Below are positions 33,132 through 42,138 of a stretch of DNA of 64,000 nt, in pieces. Positions within the stretch are counted from its first letter, which is position 1. Each line of letters opens with the position of its first letter. Made by a program: the position numbers and the translations under genes. The notes under the pieces were generated by a model. That model ran no database searches. It was not told where the DNA came from and saw only the letters and a list, made by a program, of their open reading frames with translations. The DNA is taken from NCBI RefSeq assembly GCF_900116135.1, contig NZ_FOZX01000002.1, positions 1 to 64,000 on the forward strand, written 5' to 3'. This DNA comes from Saccharopolyspora flava (lineage in GTDB: Bacteria; Actinomycetota; Actinomycetes; Mycobacteriales; Pseudonocardiaceae).

Positions 33132-34778
33132 TCACCGAAGATCGAGAATGGCGTACCCGAACGCCGGAACCGACAAGGTGCGCCCGCTGATGCGAACCCC
33201 GCTGTCCTCCACCGGTTTCGCGTGCGCCAGCCGGTCGTCGGGCACCTCGACGGTGACCTCCTCGCGGCTCGGGTTGACCGTGACCAGGAACCGGTCACCG
33301 CGCAGGTAGGTCAGCGGGTAGCCGTCGTCGAACACCTCCACCGAGCCGCCGCTGCCGAGTTCGGGGTGCCGCTTGCGCAGCGCGATGACCCGCTGCACGA
33401 AGTTCAGCAGCGAACCCGGATCGGCGAGCTGGTCGGCCACGGTCGGCCGGTTCGGGTCGGGGTCCTGCGGGATGTAGAGCTCGTCGGCCGGGGCCGTGGA
33501 GAACCCGGCGTTGGGCCCGTCGTCCCACTGCATCGGCGTTCGGTTGTTCTGCCTGCCCGCACTGCCCTCGACGTCGGGAAGCCCTTCGATCAGGCGCATC
33601 CCGATCTCCTCGCCGTAGTACAGGGTCGGGACGGTCGGCCAGGTCAGCCAGAACGCGAACGCCGCCGGGATCTCCTCCGGCTTGCGGACGCCGTTGTTCA
33701 GCCGCAGCGCGCCGTCGTGGTTGGCCGAGGGCAGCAGGATGTGCCCGGGCTTGCCGATGGTCTGCTCGGTCTGCTTCCAGGCGTCGACGAAGACCTTGGC
33801 GGTGCCGGTCCCGTCGGCGCCGAAGTAGGGGTTGTCCTGCCACAACGTCTTCCACGGCGCACCGTCGCCGGGACCGTTGACGGGCAGGAAGAAGTCGCCG
33901 TCGAAACCGGCCGGGACCGAGGTCGCCGGATCGCCCCACTCGGCGATCATCACCGCGTCGGGGTGCTTCTCGCCGAGCCACGCCCGCATCTCGCCCCACA
34001 GCTTGCCGGTCTCGACCCAGCCCGGGTCGTCCTTGACCAGGGTGGCCGCCAGGTCGCAGCGGAAGCCCGAGATCCCCAGCTTCAGCCAGTGATCCATCAC
34101 CTCGCGCATGGCTTCCCGGTTGCGCCGGGGACCTTCGGCGTCGACCGGCTGCCGCCACGGCTCGTCCGGGTTCATCCGGCCGTAGCCGTAGTTGATGGCC
34201 GGTTGGGTGTCGTAGTAGTTCTTCAGGAACGCGCCCTCGCGCGGGCCGGGCGAGGCCACGAAGTCCTCCGGCAGGCTGCCGTCCTGCGGCAGCTGGTCCG
34301 GGGTCGCCCACACGTAGCGGTGGTCGGACGGGTCCTGCAGCGAGTTGAGGAACCACGGGTGCTGGTCGGAGGTGTGCCCGGCGACCAGGTCGAACAGCAC
34401 CCGGATGCCGCGCGCCCGCGCCGCTTCCACCAGGGTCACCACGTCGTCCTGGGTGCCGTAGCGCGGGTGCACGCCGACGTAGTCGGTGATGTCGTAGCCG
34501 GCGTCGGTGAACGGCGACGGGTACACCGGGTTCACCCAGATCGCCGTCACGCCGAGCCACTGCAGGTGGTCGAGGTGCTCGGTGATGCCGCGCAGATCGC
34601 CGATGCCGTTGCCGTCGGTGTCGGCGAAGCTCTGCGGGTACACCTGGTAGAGCACGGCGTCGGCCAGCCACGAGGGCTGACCGGACGCCGCAGCGGGTCT
34701 CACCCGCGCGATCGGCAGCGCGGCGACTCCCGCCAACACCGCGCCGGTCCCGACCATGAACGACCGCCTCGACACCAC
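33132..34778 (-). CDS. Tat-exported GH13 alpha-glucosidase, copy A
   Basis: Glycoside hydrolase family 13 enzyme (548 aa) of the oligo-1,6-glucosidase/alpha-glucosidase type, predicted to hydrolyse alpha-linked gluco-oligosaccharides outside the cell. A twin-arginine signal (SRRSFMVGTGAVLAG, then Ala-rich to about residue 32) precedes the catalytic barrel. Key residues are visible: region I GHTSDQHPWF, nucleophile Asp242 in GFRCDLA, acid/base Glu280 in IAEWGDP and Asp355 in SANHD. GTG start; two adjacent GTG codons exist. It lies downstream of its close paralogue with a palindromic operator between them. Confidence 0.88.
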   Translation of the reverse strand: MVSRRSFMVGTGAVLAGVAALPIARVRPAAASGQPSWLADAVLYQVYPQSFADTDGNGIGDLRGITEHLDHLQWLGVTAIWVNPVYPSPFTDAGYDITDYVGVHPRYGTQDDVVTLVEAARARGIRVLFDLVAGHTSDQHPWFLNSLQDPSDHRYVWATPDQLPQDGSLPEDFVASPGPREGAFLKNYYDTQPAINYGYGRMNPDEPWRQPVDAEGPRRNREAMREVMDHWLKLGISGFRCDLAATLVKDDPGWVETGKLWGEMRAWLGEKHPDAVMIAEWGDPATSVPAGFDGDFFLPVNGPGDGAPWKTLWQDNPYFGADGTGTAKVFVDAWKQTEQTIGKPGHILLPSANHDGALRLNNGVRKPEEIPAAFAFWLTWPTVPTLYYGEEIGMRLIEGLPDVEGSAGRQNNRTPMQWDDGPNAGFSTAPADELYIPQDPDPNRPTVADQLADPGSLLNFVQRVIALRKRHPELGSGGSVEVFDDGYPLTYLRGDRFLVTVNPSREEVTVEVPDDRLAHAKPVEDSGVRISGRTLSVPAFGYAILDLR

Positions 34779-34795
34779 AGCACCCAGCTCCTGTC

Positions 34796-34809
34796 TGAAT
34801 ACGTATTCA
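34796..34809. promoter_or_regulatory. LacI-type palindromic operator before GH13 copy A
   Basis: The perfect 14-bp palindrome TGAATACGTATTCA, with the central CG typical of LacI-family operators, sits 18 bp upstream of the copy A start. No LacI gene is in the window. Confidence 0.65.
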
Positions 34810-34853
34810 CAAGCCGGGTGGAATCTACGTCATCCGAAGCGATCCGGGAAGCC

Positions 34854-36485
34854 TCAGGAACCGAGATCGAGGACCGCGTAACCGAACGCCGGGACCGCGA
34901 TGTCCTGACCGCTGATGGTGACCCCGCTGTCCTCGACCGGAACGGCTCCGGCCAGGCGGTCGTCGGGGACCGTGACCGAGACCGGGTTCCTGCTCGGGTT
35001 GACCGCGACCAGGAACCTGTTGCCGCGCAAGTAGGTCAGCGGGTAGCCGTCGTGGAAGACCTGCACGTCCGCGCCGATGCCGAGCTCGGGCTGGGACTGG
35101 CGCAGGGCGATGAGGCGCTGCACCAGGTTCAGCAGCGAACCCGGATCGTCCCGCTGCGTCGCCACGTCCGGCCGGTTCGGGTCGGGATCCTGCGGCAGGT
35201 ACAGCTTCTCGGCCGGAGCGGTGGAGAAACCCGCGTTGGGGTCGGTGTTCCACTGCATCGGCGTGCGGTTGTTCTGCCTGCCGTCGCTGCCCTCCACGTC
35301 CGGCAGACCGTCGATCAGGCGCATGCCGATCTCCTCGCCGTAGTAGATCAGCGGGACGATCGGCCAGGTCAGCCAGAACGCGTAGACCGCCGGGATCTCC
35401 TCCGGCGTGCGGACGCCGTTGTTCAGCCGCAGCGCGGTGTCGTGGTTGGCCGAGGGCAGGATCACTCCCCCGGGCCGGCCGATGGCGTCCTCGGCCTCGC
35501 GCCAGGCGTCGATGAAGATCTTCGCGGTCCCGGTGCCGTCGGCGCCGAAGTAGGGGTTGTCCTGCCACAACGACTTCCAGGCGTCGCCGGTCTGGAAGAA
35601 GAAGTCGCCGTCGAAACCGGCGGGCACCGCGACCTTCGGGTCGCCCCACTCCGAGACCAGCACCGCGTCGGGGTGGTTGTCGTCGAGCCAGGCCGCCATC
35701 TCGCCCCAGAGCTTGCCGGTCTCGACGAGGTCCGGGTCGTCCTTGATCAGGCTGCCCGCCATGTCGCAGCGGAACCCCGAGACGCCCAGCTTCAGCCAGT
35801 GGTCCATCACCTCGCGCATCGCCTCGCGGTTGCGCTTGGGGCCTTCGGCGTCGATCGGTTCCCGCCACGGCTCGTCGGGGTTCATCCGCGCGTAGCCGTA
35901 GTTGATGGCCGGTTGGGTGTCGTAGAAGTTCTTCAGGAACGCGCCTTCGCGCGGGCCCGGTGAGGCGACGAAGTTCTCCGGCAGCTCGCCGTTCGGGAAC
36001 TGGTCGGGGGTCGCCCAGATGAACCGGTCGTCGGAGAAGTCCTGCAGCGAGTTGAGGAACCACGGGTGCTGGTCGGAGGTGTGCCCGGCGACCAGGTCGA
36101 ACAGGATCCGGATGCCGCGCCTGCGCGCCTCGTCGACGAGCCGCGCCACGTCGTCCTGCGTGCCGTAGCGCTCGTGGACGCCGACGTAGTCGGACACGTC
36201 GTAGCCCGCGTCGGTCAGCGGCGACGGGAAGATCGGGTTCATCCACACCGCGGTGACGCCGAGCCACTGCAGGTGGTCGAGGTGGTCGATGATGCCTTGC
36301 AGATCGCCGACACCGCTGCCGTCGGAATCGGCGAAGGTCTGCGGGTAGATCTGGTACATGACCGCGTCGGCCAGCCACGAGCCGTCCGCGCTCGCCATCG
36401 CGGGACGTGGTCGGGAGATCGGCAGCGCGACCGCTCCCGCGGCCAGCGCACCGGAGATCAGCAACGTTCGCCTGGACACCGTCAT
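34854..36485 (-). CDS. Tat-exported GH13 alpha-glucosidase, copy B
   Basis: Paralogue of the adjacent enzyme (543 aa), with the same length, motifs and long identical stretches. The Tat signal is SRRTLLISGALAAGAVALP. Catalytic residues are Asp241 (GFRCDMA), Glu279 (VSEWGDP) and Asp349 (SANHD). The ATG start is used. It lies upstream of copy A on the same strand with 75 bp between them, so they may be co-transcribed, though copy A also has its own operator. The arrangement is a local tandem duplication. Substrate preference between alpha-1,6 and alpha-1,4 bonds, or transglycosylation such as trehalulose or isomaltulose formation, cannot be told from sequence reading alone. Confidence 0.88.
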   Translation of the reverse strand: MTVSRRTLLISGALAAGAVALPISRPRPAMASADGSWLADAVMYQIYPQTFADSDGSGVGDLQGIIDHLDHLQWLGVTAVWMNPIFPSPLTDAGYDVSDYVGVHERYGTQDDVARLVDEARRRGIRILFDLVAGHTSDQHPWFLNSLQDFSDDRFIWATPDQFPNGELPENFVASPGPREGAFLKNFYDTQPAINYGYARMNPDEPWREPIDAEGPKRNREAMREVMDHWLKLGVSGFRCDMAGSLIKDDPDLVETGKLWGEMAAWLDDNHPDAVLVSEWGDPKVAVPAGFDGDFFFQTGDAWKSLWQDNPYFGADGTGTAKIFIDAWREAEDAIGRPGGVILPSANHDTALRLNNGVRTPEEIPAVYAFWLTWPIVPLIYYGEEIGMRLIDGLPDVEGSDGRQNNRTPMQWNTDPNAGFSTAPAEKLYLPQDPDPNRPDVATQRDDPGSLLNLVQRLIALRQSQPELGIGADVQVFHDGYPLTYLRGNRFLVAVNPSRNPVSVTVPDDRLAGAVPVEDSGVTISGQDIAVPAFGYAVLDLGS

Positions 36486-36501
36486 ACTCTGTTCCCCAAT
36501 C

Positions 36502-36515
36502 GGAATGCGTATGAA
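36502..36515. promoter_or_regulatory. possible imperfect LacI-type operator before GH13 copy B
   Basis: GGAATGCGTATGAA resembles the perfect palindrome before copy A (shared AAT-CGTAT core) and lies 17 bp upstream of the copy B start. The rest of the 36486-36837 gap holds a dispersed repeat and a terminator, and otherwise nothing I can assign. Confidence 0.4.
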
Positions 36516-36676
36516 AATGCCCGGCTGAAGCTACGCCGGTCGATCATCGCGCGGAACGTGCAAGAAGCCATCAAGACCCGACCGGCCCAGACCATTCCCG
36601 GTTACCGGTTTTCGCCCTGAGCCTCGGGCCGGTCGAGTGATCATGACGCGCGTCCGGGTGAGAACCCCTGGGCAAC

Positions 36677-36746
36677 GGACAGTTTTAGCCATAATCACCC
36701 ATGATCAATGTCCGTTTTGCCCGGTCAATTATGGCTAAAACTGTCC
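36677..36746. repeat. dispersed inverted-repeat element, copy 5 of 7
   Basis: Perfect 17-bp arms (36678-36694 and 36729-36745) around a 34-base centre nearly identical to copies 3 and 4. Confidence 0.9.
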
Positions 36747-36776
36747 ACTGGTGACGGACGCACCCCACGACCGCGA

Positions 36777-36807
36777 AGCGGCCCCGGAGGGGTTCCCCGG
36801 GGCCGCT
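36777..36807 (-). terminator. hairpin downstream of the aldehyde oxidoreductase operon
   Basis: AGCGGCCCCGG (36777-36787) pairs perfectly with CCGGGGCCGCT (36797-36807), 30 bp beyond the stop of the molybdenum subunit gene. Confidence 0.55.
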
Positions 36808-36837
36808 CGGTGATGGGTTCTGCTCGCGGAGACGACC

Positions 36838-39000
36838 TCAGTCCACCAGGAGGTCTTCGATGGTGATCGGGATGTGGCGGACCCGGATGCCGGTGGCGTT
36901 GTGGACCGCGTTCGCGACCGCGGCGGCGACGCCGACCGTGCCGATCTCGCCGAGCCCCTTGGCGCCCACCGAGTTGTGCAGCGTGTCCGGGTACTTCACG
37001 AACTCCACGTCGACCTCGGGGATGTCGGCGTTGACCGGCACCAGGTAGCTCGCGAAGTCGCCGTTGGAGAGCCGGCCGCTGTCCTCGACCTCCATGGCCT
37101 CGTGCAGCGCCGCCGAGATGCCCCAGATCATGCCGCCCTGCAGCTGGCTGGTGGCCAGCTTCTCGTTGATGATCCGGCCGCAGTCGAACACGCCGAGCAT
37201 CCGCGACACCCGGGCCTCCCGCGTCCACTTGTGCACCTTGACCTCGACGAACTGCGCGCCGAACGAGCTGAAGGAGTGCTTGGTCAGCTCCTCGCCCGGC
37301 GCCGAGGTGCCGGTCACCGACACCGAGTCGCGGCCCAGCGCCCGCAGCAGCTCGCCGAAGGTGATCGTCTCGCCGTCGGCGAACAGCTCGCCGTGGGCGT
37401 AGGTGACGTCCTTGCCCTCGAACGGAGCCCCGGGACCGGAGGCCAGCGCGGTGAGCTCGTCGACCGCGGCGGTGCCCGCGAGCTGGATCGCCGTGCCGAC
37501 GCTGGCCGTCGCCGTCGAACCGCCCGACAGCCCGCCCGGCGGCAGCGAGGAATCGCCCAGCTGCGGGGTGATCCGCTCCTCCGGCAGGTCCAGCGACTCC
37601 GCGCCGATGTGGCGCATCACCGTCAGCAGACCCGTGCCCGGGTCGGCACCGGCGGTGGCCACCACGGCCGTCTCGTCGGCCCGCAGCGTGATGCCGACCG
37701 TGGCCGGGAACCGCAGCGCCGGGAACATGGCCACCGCCACGCCCATCCCGACCTGCCAGTCGCCCTCGGTGCGCCCCTGCGGGGTGCGGTTGGCCCAGCC
37801 GAAGCGCTGCGCACCGACGTCGAAGCACTCGTCGAGGTGCTTGCTGGACCACTGCAGGTCCTTGCCGGGCGGCGCGGTGGAGTTGTTGCGCTTGCGCAGC
37901 TCGATCGGGTCCATGCCCAGCTCGACGGCGAGCTCGTCGATCGCGCTCTCCAGCGCGAACGAGCCCGGCGCCTCACCGGGGGCGCGCATGAACGTCGTCG
38001 GCGGGATGTTCAGCGGCACGATCCGCTGCGACACCGCGAGGTTCGGCGTCGCGTACCACTCCAGCGAGGTGCCGTGCGAGGTCGGCTCGACGAACGAGCG
38101 CGCCGCGTCGGTGGTGCACCACGAGTCGTGCCGGACCGCGATCAGGTTGCCCTCGCGGTCGGCGCCCAGCGCCACCTTCTGCTGCGTGGCGGCGCGACCC
38201 GCGGTCGCGGTGAACACCTGCTCGCGGGTCAGGGTCGTCTTGACCGGGCGCCCCAGCGCGCGGCCGGCCGCCGCGGCCAGGAACGCCGGCGTGGAGGTCC
38301 TGCCCTTGCCGCCGAAAGCGCCGCCCACGTACGGGTTCACGACGTGCACCTGCGAGGCCTCGACCTCCAGCGCGGCCGCGATGTCGGCGGCCAGCAGGTG
38401 CGATCCCTGGTTGGGGGTGTAGAGCGTGAGCTCCTCGCCCTCCCACACCGCGACGGCCGAGTGCGGCTCCATCGCGGCGTGGTTCTGGGTCGCGGTCGAG
38501 TAGGTGTTGTCGACGACGACGGCGCTCGCCTCGAAGGCCTCGGCGATGGAGGACATGCCGGCCTCCTCGTCGAGGATCTCCAGGTCCTCGCGGTCCGGCG
38601 CGCGCTCGGCCTCGGCCAGCCCGGCCTCGAAGGAGGTCTTGGCGGGCCGGGCCCGGTAGGCGGTGCGTACCAGGGCCGCCGCGTCGCGGGCCTGCTCGAA
38701 GGTCTCCGCCACGACGAAGCCGATCGGCTGGCCGTAGTAGGTGACCTCGCGGTCCTGCAGCGGAACCCACGTCTCGCCGAGCATCGAGGTGGGCGTGCTC
38801 AGCTTCAGCGAGTCGAACGGCGTGTACACGGCGAGCACGCCCGGGGCGCTCTTGGCCTCGGTGACGTCCATGCTCTCGATCTCGCCGTGGGCGATCGTGC
38901 TGAGCACGAGGTAGCCGTAGACCGTGCCGGGAACGTTGTTGTCGGCCCCGTACTTGGCCTGGCCGGTGACTTTCAGCGGGCCGTCCAGCCGAGCGGTCAC
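36838..39000 (-). CDS. aldehyde oxidoreductase molybdenum-binding subunit (PaoC/YagR type)
   Basis: Catalytic subunit (720 aa) of a xanthine-oxidase-family molybdoenzyme. It shows the hammerhead start (LDGPLKVTGQAKYGADNN), VGGAFGGKGRTS, PPTTFMRAPGEAPGSFALES, and the C-terminal GAKGLGEIGTVG with the catalytic Glu. Compared with the xanthine dehydrogenase subunit at 11733 it is shorter and has the sequence style of periplasmic aldehyde oxidoreductases. The GTG start overlaps the FAD subunit stop by 4 bp. Substrate is probably an aromatic or other aldehyde; this is inference from the subunit types. Last gene of a three-gene operon. Confidence 0.88.
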   Translation of the reverse strand: MTARLDGPLKVTGQAKYGADNNVPGTVYGYLVLSTIAHGEIESMDVTEAKSAPGVLAVYTPFDSLKLSTPTSMLGETWVPLQDREVTYYGQPIGFVVAETFEQARDAAALVRTAYRARPAKTSFEAGLAEAERAPDREDLEILDEEAGMSSIAEAFEASAVVVDNTYSTATQNHAAMEPHSAVAVWEGEELTLYTPNQGSHLLAADIAAALEVEASQVHVVNPYVGGAFGGKGRTSTPAFLAAAAGRALGRPVKTTLTREQVFTATAGRAATQQKVALGADREGNLIAVRHDSWCTTDAARSFVEPTSHGTSLEWYATPNLAVSQRIVPLNIPPTTFMRAPGEAPGSFALESAIDELAVELGMDPIELRKRNNSTAPPGKDLQWSSKHLDECFDVGAQRFGWANRTPQGRTEGDWQVGMGVAVAMFPALRFPATVGITLRADETAVVATAGADPGTGLLTVMRHIGAESLDLPEERITPQLGDSSLPPGGLSGGSTATASVGTAIQLAGTAAVDELTALASGPGAPFEGKDVTYAHGELFADGETITFGELLRALGRDSVSVTGTSAPGEELTKHSFSSFGAQFVEVKVHKWTREARVSRMLGVFDCGRIINEKLATSQLQGGMIWGISAALHEAMEVEDSGRLSNGDFASYLVPVNADIPEVDVEFVKYPDTLHNSVGAKGLGEIGTVGVAAAVANAVHNATGIRVRHIPITIEDLLVD

Positions 39001-39959
39001 AGCTGCATCCCTTCGGTGGTTTCGAGCAGGGCGCGGACGATCGTCCGCTTCAGCAGGGACACCTTGAAAGCGTTGCCGGACAACGGCTTCGCGCCTTCGG
39101 CGGCGAGCGCCGCGGCGGCTTCGAACGTCTCCTGGGTGGCGGGCTTGCCGCGCAGCACGTCCTCGACGACGCCGAGCTTCCACGGCACCGTCGCCACGCC
39201 GCCCGCCGCGACGCGGGCGTCGGCGATCACGCCGTCGCGCACGTCCAGCGCCACCGCGGCCGAGGTCAGCGCGAACTCGTAGGACTGCCGGTCGCGGACC
39301 TTGACGTAGGTCGAGTTCGCGGCCCAGTCCAGCTTCGGCACGACGACCTCGCCGATGAGCTCGCCCTCGCGCAGGTCGTGCTCGGCCTCCGGGGTCTGGC
39401 CCGGCTGCATGTAGAAGTCGGCCAGCTTGACGGTGCGCTCGCCTTCGGCGCTGACCAGGCGGACCTCGGCGTCGAGGGCGACCAGCGCGACCGCGAGGTC
39501 GCTGGCGTGGGTTGCCGCGCACGCGTCGCTGGTGCCCAGGATCGCGTGCATCCGGTTGGCGCCCTCGATCGCCGGGCAGCCGCTGCCCGGGTCGCGCCGG
39601 TTGCAGGGCATGTCGACGTCGCGGAAGTAGCCGCAGCGGGTGCGCTGCATCAGGTTGCCGCCGATGCTGGCCATGTTGCGCAGCTGCTGCGAAGCGCTCT
39701 GCAGCAGCGCGCGCGAGATCGCCGGGTACACACCGGGAGCCGCCGCGACGTCGCTCATCCGCTCCAGCGCACCGATGCGGAGGCCGTCGGAGGTGTCGAT
39801 CCCGCGCAGCGGCAGGCCGTTGATGTTCTGCACCCGCTGCGGGGTGAGCACGTCGAGCTTCATGAGGTCGACGAGGGTGGTGCCGCCGGCCAGGAACGTG
39901 CCGGTGTCGCCGAGGGCCTCGTCGATCGTGGTGGGTGCGGTGAGTTCGAAGGTGCGCAT
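38997..39959 (-). CDS. aldehyde oxidoreductase FAD subunit with 4Fe-4S insertion (PaoB/YagS type)
   Basis: A 320-aa FAD-binding subunit. The FAD loops LAGGTTLVDLMKLD and ASIGGNLMQRTRCGYFRD are present. The segment from RTRC through DMPCNRRDPGSGCPA has closely spaced cysteines that in E. coli PaoB bind an extra 4Fe-4S cluster, which is absent from the subunit at 9079. The ATG shares one base with the stop of the 2Fe-2S gene, so translation is coupled. Confidence 0.88.
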   Translation of the reverse strand: MRTFELTAPTTIDEALGDTGTFLAGGTTLVDLMKLDVLTPQRVQNINGLPLRGIDTSDGLRIGALERMSDVAAAPGVYPAISRALLQSASQQLRNMASIGGNLMQRTRCGYFRDVDMPCNRRDPGSGCPAIEGANRMHAILGTSDACAATHASDLAVALVALDAEVRLVSAEGERTVKLADFYMQPGQTPEAEHDLREGELIGEVVVPKLDWAANSTYVKVRDRQSYEFALTSAAVALDVRDGVIADARVAAGGVATVPWKLGVVEDVLRGKPATQETFEAAAALAAEGAKPLSGNAFKVSLLKRTIVRALLETTEGMQL

Positions 39960-40450
39960 CAGCCCTGCCTCGTCTTCTCGCCCCGGGCCTTCGCGGAGCC
40001 CTGGGCCTGCTCGGAACCTCGGGCCTGCTCGACGGCCGCGACGATGTTGGGGTAGGCCGAGCAGCGGCAGATGTTGCCGGACATGAACTCGCGGACGTCC
40101 TCGACGTCCTGCTCGACCGCCGCGACGGCCGACATGATCTGTCCGGAGGTGCAGAAACCGCACTGCAGCGCGTCCTGGTCGAGGAACGCGCGCTGCACCG
40201 GGTGCAGCGACTCGTCGTCGGCGAGCCCTTCGACGGTGGTCACCGGCTTCTGCACGGTGGCCGCCAGGGTGAGGCAGGACAGGACGGGCCGGCCGTCGAC
40301 GTGCACGGTGCACGCACCGCACTGGCCCCGGTCGCAGCCCTTCTTGGGGCCGGTCACGTCGAGCTTCTCGCGCAGCGCGTCGAGCAGGGTCACGCCGGGA
40401 TCGACGCTGAGCTCTTCGGTCCTGCCGTTGATTTCCAGTGAGAGGTCCAC
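39959..40450 (-). CDS. aldehyde oxidoreductase 2Fe-2S subunit (PaoA/YagT type)
   Basis: Small subunit (163 aa) with CDRGQCGACTVHVDGRPVLSC and, for the second cluster, CGFCTSGQ and CRCSAYPN. The GTG at 40450 is preceded by GGGGAAGAG; the upstream frame adds residues without homology or a Tat signal. PaoA of E. coli has a Tat leader, so lack of one here suggests a cytoplasmic enzyme. The C-terminal tail is Gln/Arg/Gly-rich. First gene of the operon, divergent from a TetR gene across paired operators. Confidence 0.88.
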   Translation of the reverse strand: MDLSLEINGRTEELSVDPGVTLLDALREKLDVTGPKKGCDRGQCGACTVHVDGRPVLSCLTLAATVQKPVTTVEGLADDESLHPVQRAFLDQDALQCGFCTSGQIMSAVAAVEQDVEDVREFMSGNICRCSAYPNIVAAVEQARGSEQAQGSAKARGEKTRQG

Positions 40451-40529
40451 AGAATCTCTTCCCCGCCCCGTCCGCCGTAACGCGGAGGGCGGAATGCTCG
40501 TGGTGGTGGGAGCTAGACTCGACCCTGAA

Positions 40530-40579
40530 CGGATAGTCATCCGCTTCAGGTGGAACCGAAGCTACCGGATTTTTATCCG
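40530..40579. promoter_or_regulatory. paired TetR operators, aldehyde oxidoreductase locus
   Basis: Two palindromes of CGGAT-N4-ATCCG form lie at 40530-40543 (spacer AGTC) and 40566-40579 (spacer TTTT), 36 bp apart start to start. Each continues into CGCTTC, so they are also 18-bp near-direct repeats. They lie in the divergent interval between the 2Fe-2S subunit gene and the TetR gene at 40677, the natural binding place for that regulator. Confidence 0.75.
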
Positions 40580-40676
40580 CTTCGCAACGAGTGTTCTCAC
40601 CCTCAAGGTTGCCCAGGTTCGGCGAGCGGTGCATTACATTTCGGGTTACGACCAGGTAGCCGACCGGGGAGGGACG

Positions 40677-41243
40677 ATGACGACGGGCTCGGTGAACCCG
40701 CGCCGCGCGGACACCCGGCGCAACCACGAGGCTATCCTCAACGCCGCCGCGCAGTCGCTGGCCTGCACCGAACGTGTCTCGTTCAACCACATCGCCAAGC
40801 AGGCGGGCGTCGGCGTCGGCACCGTGTACCGGCACTTCCCCACCCCGGAGTCGCTGATCATCGCCGTCTACCAGCGCGAGCTGGAGCACCTCGGCGAGGT
40901 CGTCCCGGAGCTGCTGGAGCGGCACGACCCGGAGAAGGCGTTCCGCACCTGGGTCACCGACCACCTGGCGCACTACATGATGACCAAGCGCGGCCTGGCC
41001 AAGGCGCTCAGCGCCGCCTCGTCCTCCCCCGCCGAACTGCCGGTCAACGCCCACGAGACGCTGGTCGCGGCGCTCAGCGCGCTGCTGCGCGCCAACACCG
41101 AGGCGGGCAACCTCCGCCCGGACCTCAACCCGGAGACGGTGATGCGCGGCCTCGGCGGCCTGCTCTACCTCGACCCCAAGAGCGACTGGCGCTCCGAGAC
41201 CGGCGACCTCCTCGACCTCCTCTGGCGCGGCATGAGCGCCTGA
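40677..41243 (+). CDS. TetR-family regulator of the aldehyde oxidoreductase operon
   Basis: A 188-aa TetR protein. Helix-turn-helix: VSFNHIAKQAGVGVGTVYRHFPTPESL (about residues 35-61). The effector domain has ALLRANTEAGNLRPDLNPETVM as in the SbtR-like/AcrR-type group. The ATG follows GGGGAGGGACG. It is divergent from the oxidoreductase genes with two palindromic operators between, so it most likely represses them and itself. It resembles the TetR at 42205 in the DNA-binding helices. The stop lies one base from the convergent aldo/keto reductase stop. Confidence 0.9.
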   Translation: MTTGSVNPRRADTRRNHEAILNAAAQSLACTERVSFNHIAKQAGVGVGTVYRHFPTPESLIIAVYQRELEHLGEVVPELLERHDPEKAFRTWVTDHLAHYMMTKRGLAKALSAASSSPAELPVNAHETLVAALSALLRANTEAGNLRPDLNPETVMRGLGGLLYLDPKSDWRSETGDLLDLLWRGMSA

Positions 41244-41244
41244 A

Positions 41245-42108
41245 TCAGCCTGCGAGGGCGTCCAATTCGGACTTCGCCCGTGGGTCGAGGCGCACGTCGG
41301 CGGCGGCGATGTTCTCGATGAGGTGGTCCGGGTTGGCGGTTCCCGGGATGAGCAGGGTGTTGTCGTAGTGGGCGAGCTCCCACGCCAGCCCGATCTGGGC
41401 CGGGGTGGCGCCGGATTCGTCGGCGATCCGCTTCACGACCGGGTTCTCGGTGACCTGCGGTGCTTCGGGGAACGCCGATCCGAGCGGGAAGAACGGCACC
41501 CACGCGATGCCGTGCTCGCGGCAGAGGTCGAGGACCGGTTCGGACGTGCGGTCCAGGACGTTGTGGTAGTTCTGCACGCAGGCGATCCCGACCGGCAGCG
41601 CCCGCTCCAGCTGCTCCGCGAACACGCCGCTGAGGCCGATCGCGCCGATCTTGCCCTCGTCGCGCAGCGCGGAGAGCACGGCCAGCTGGTCGTCGAGGTC
41701 GACGACCTGGTCACCCTCGGCGACCAGACCCGGTGGGGCGTCGCACCGGCGCAGGTTGATCACCGGGATCCGGTCGACGCCGAGCTGGGCGAGGTTGGCC
41801 TCGACGCCGGCGCGCAGCTGCTCCGGGCGCTGGGCCACGGCCAAGTCGATCTCACCCCCCGACGCGTGCTCGGCGCCGACCTTGCTGACCAGCACCAGAT
41901 CGTCCGGGTAGGGGCTCAAGGCCTCGCGGATCAGCGCGTTCGCCTCGCCCGGACCGTAGAAGTGCGCGGTGTCGATGTGGTTGACGCCGGACTCGACGGC
42001 GCGGCGCAGCACCGCGATCGCGGCGTCGCGGTCCCGGCCGGGCAGCTGCATGGCGCCGAACCCGACGCGCGCGACGCGCCGTCCGGCGAGATCGCTGTAG
42101 GTGCTCAT
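41245..42108 (-). CDS. aldo/keto reductase
   Basis: NADPH-dependent reductase with a TIM-barrel AKR fold (287 aa). The motifs VGFGAMQLPG, SGVNHIDTAHFYGPGEAN (catalytic Asp and Tyr) and LVLVSKVG (catalytic Lys) are intact. The usual catalytic His of the next strand is not in the standard place (PVINLRRCD), as in the YdbC-like subgroup. The C-terminal cofactor stretch is LLIPGTANPDHLIENI. ATG start. It is divergent from the TetR at 42205 with paired operators between. The substrate is probably an aldehyde or ketone. Confidence 0.88.
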   Translation of the reverse strand: MSTYSDLAGRRVARVGFGAMQLPGRDRDAAIAVLRRAVESGVNHIDTAHFYGPGEANALIREALSPYPDDLVLVSKVGAEHASGGEIDLAVAQRPEQLRAGVEANLAQLGVDRIPVINLRRCDAPPGLVAEGDQVVDLDDQLAVLSALRDEGKIGAIGLSGVFAEQLERALPVGIACVQNYHNVLDRTSEPVLDLCREHGIAWVPFFPLGSAFPEAPQVTENPVVKRIADESGATPAQIGLAWELAHYDNTLLIPGTANPDHLIENIAAADVRLDPRAKSELDALAG

Positions 42109-42138
42109 GGCGCGCTCCTGTCATAGTGGAGGGACAGG

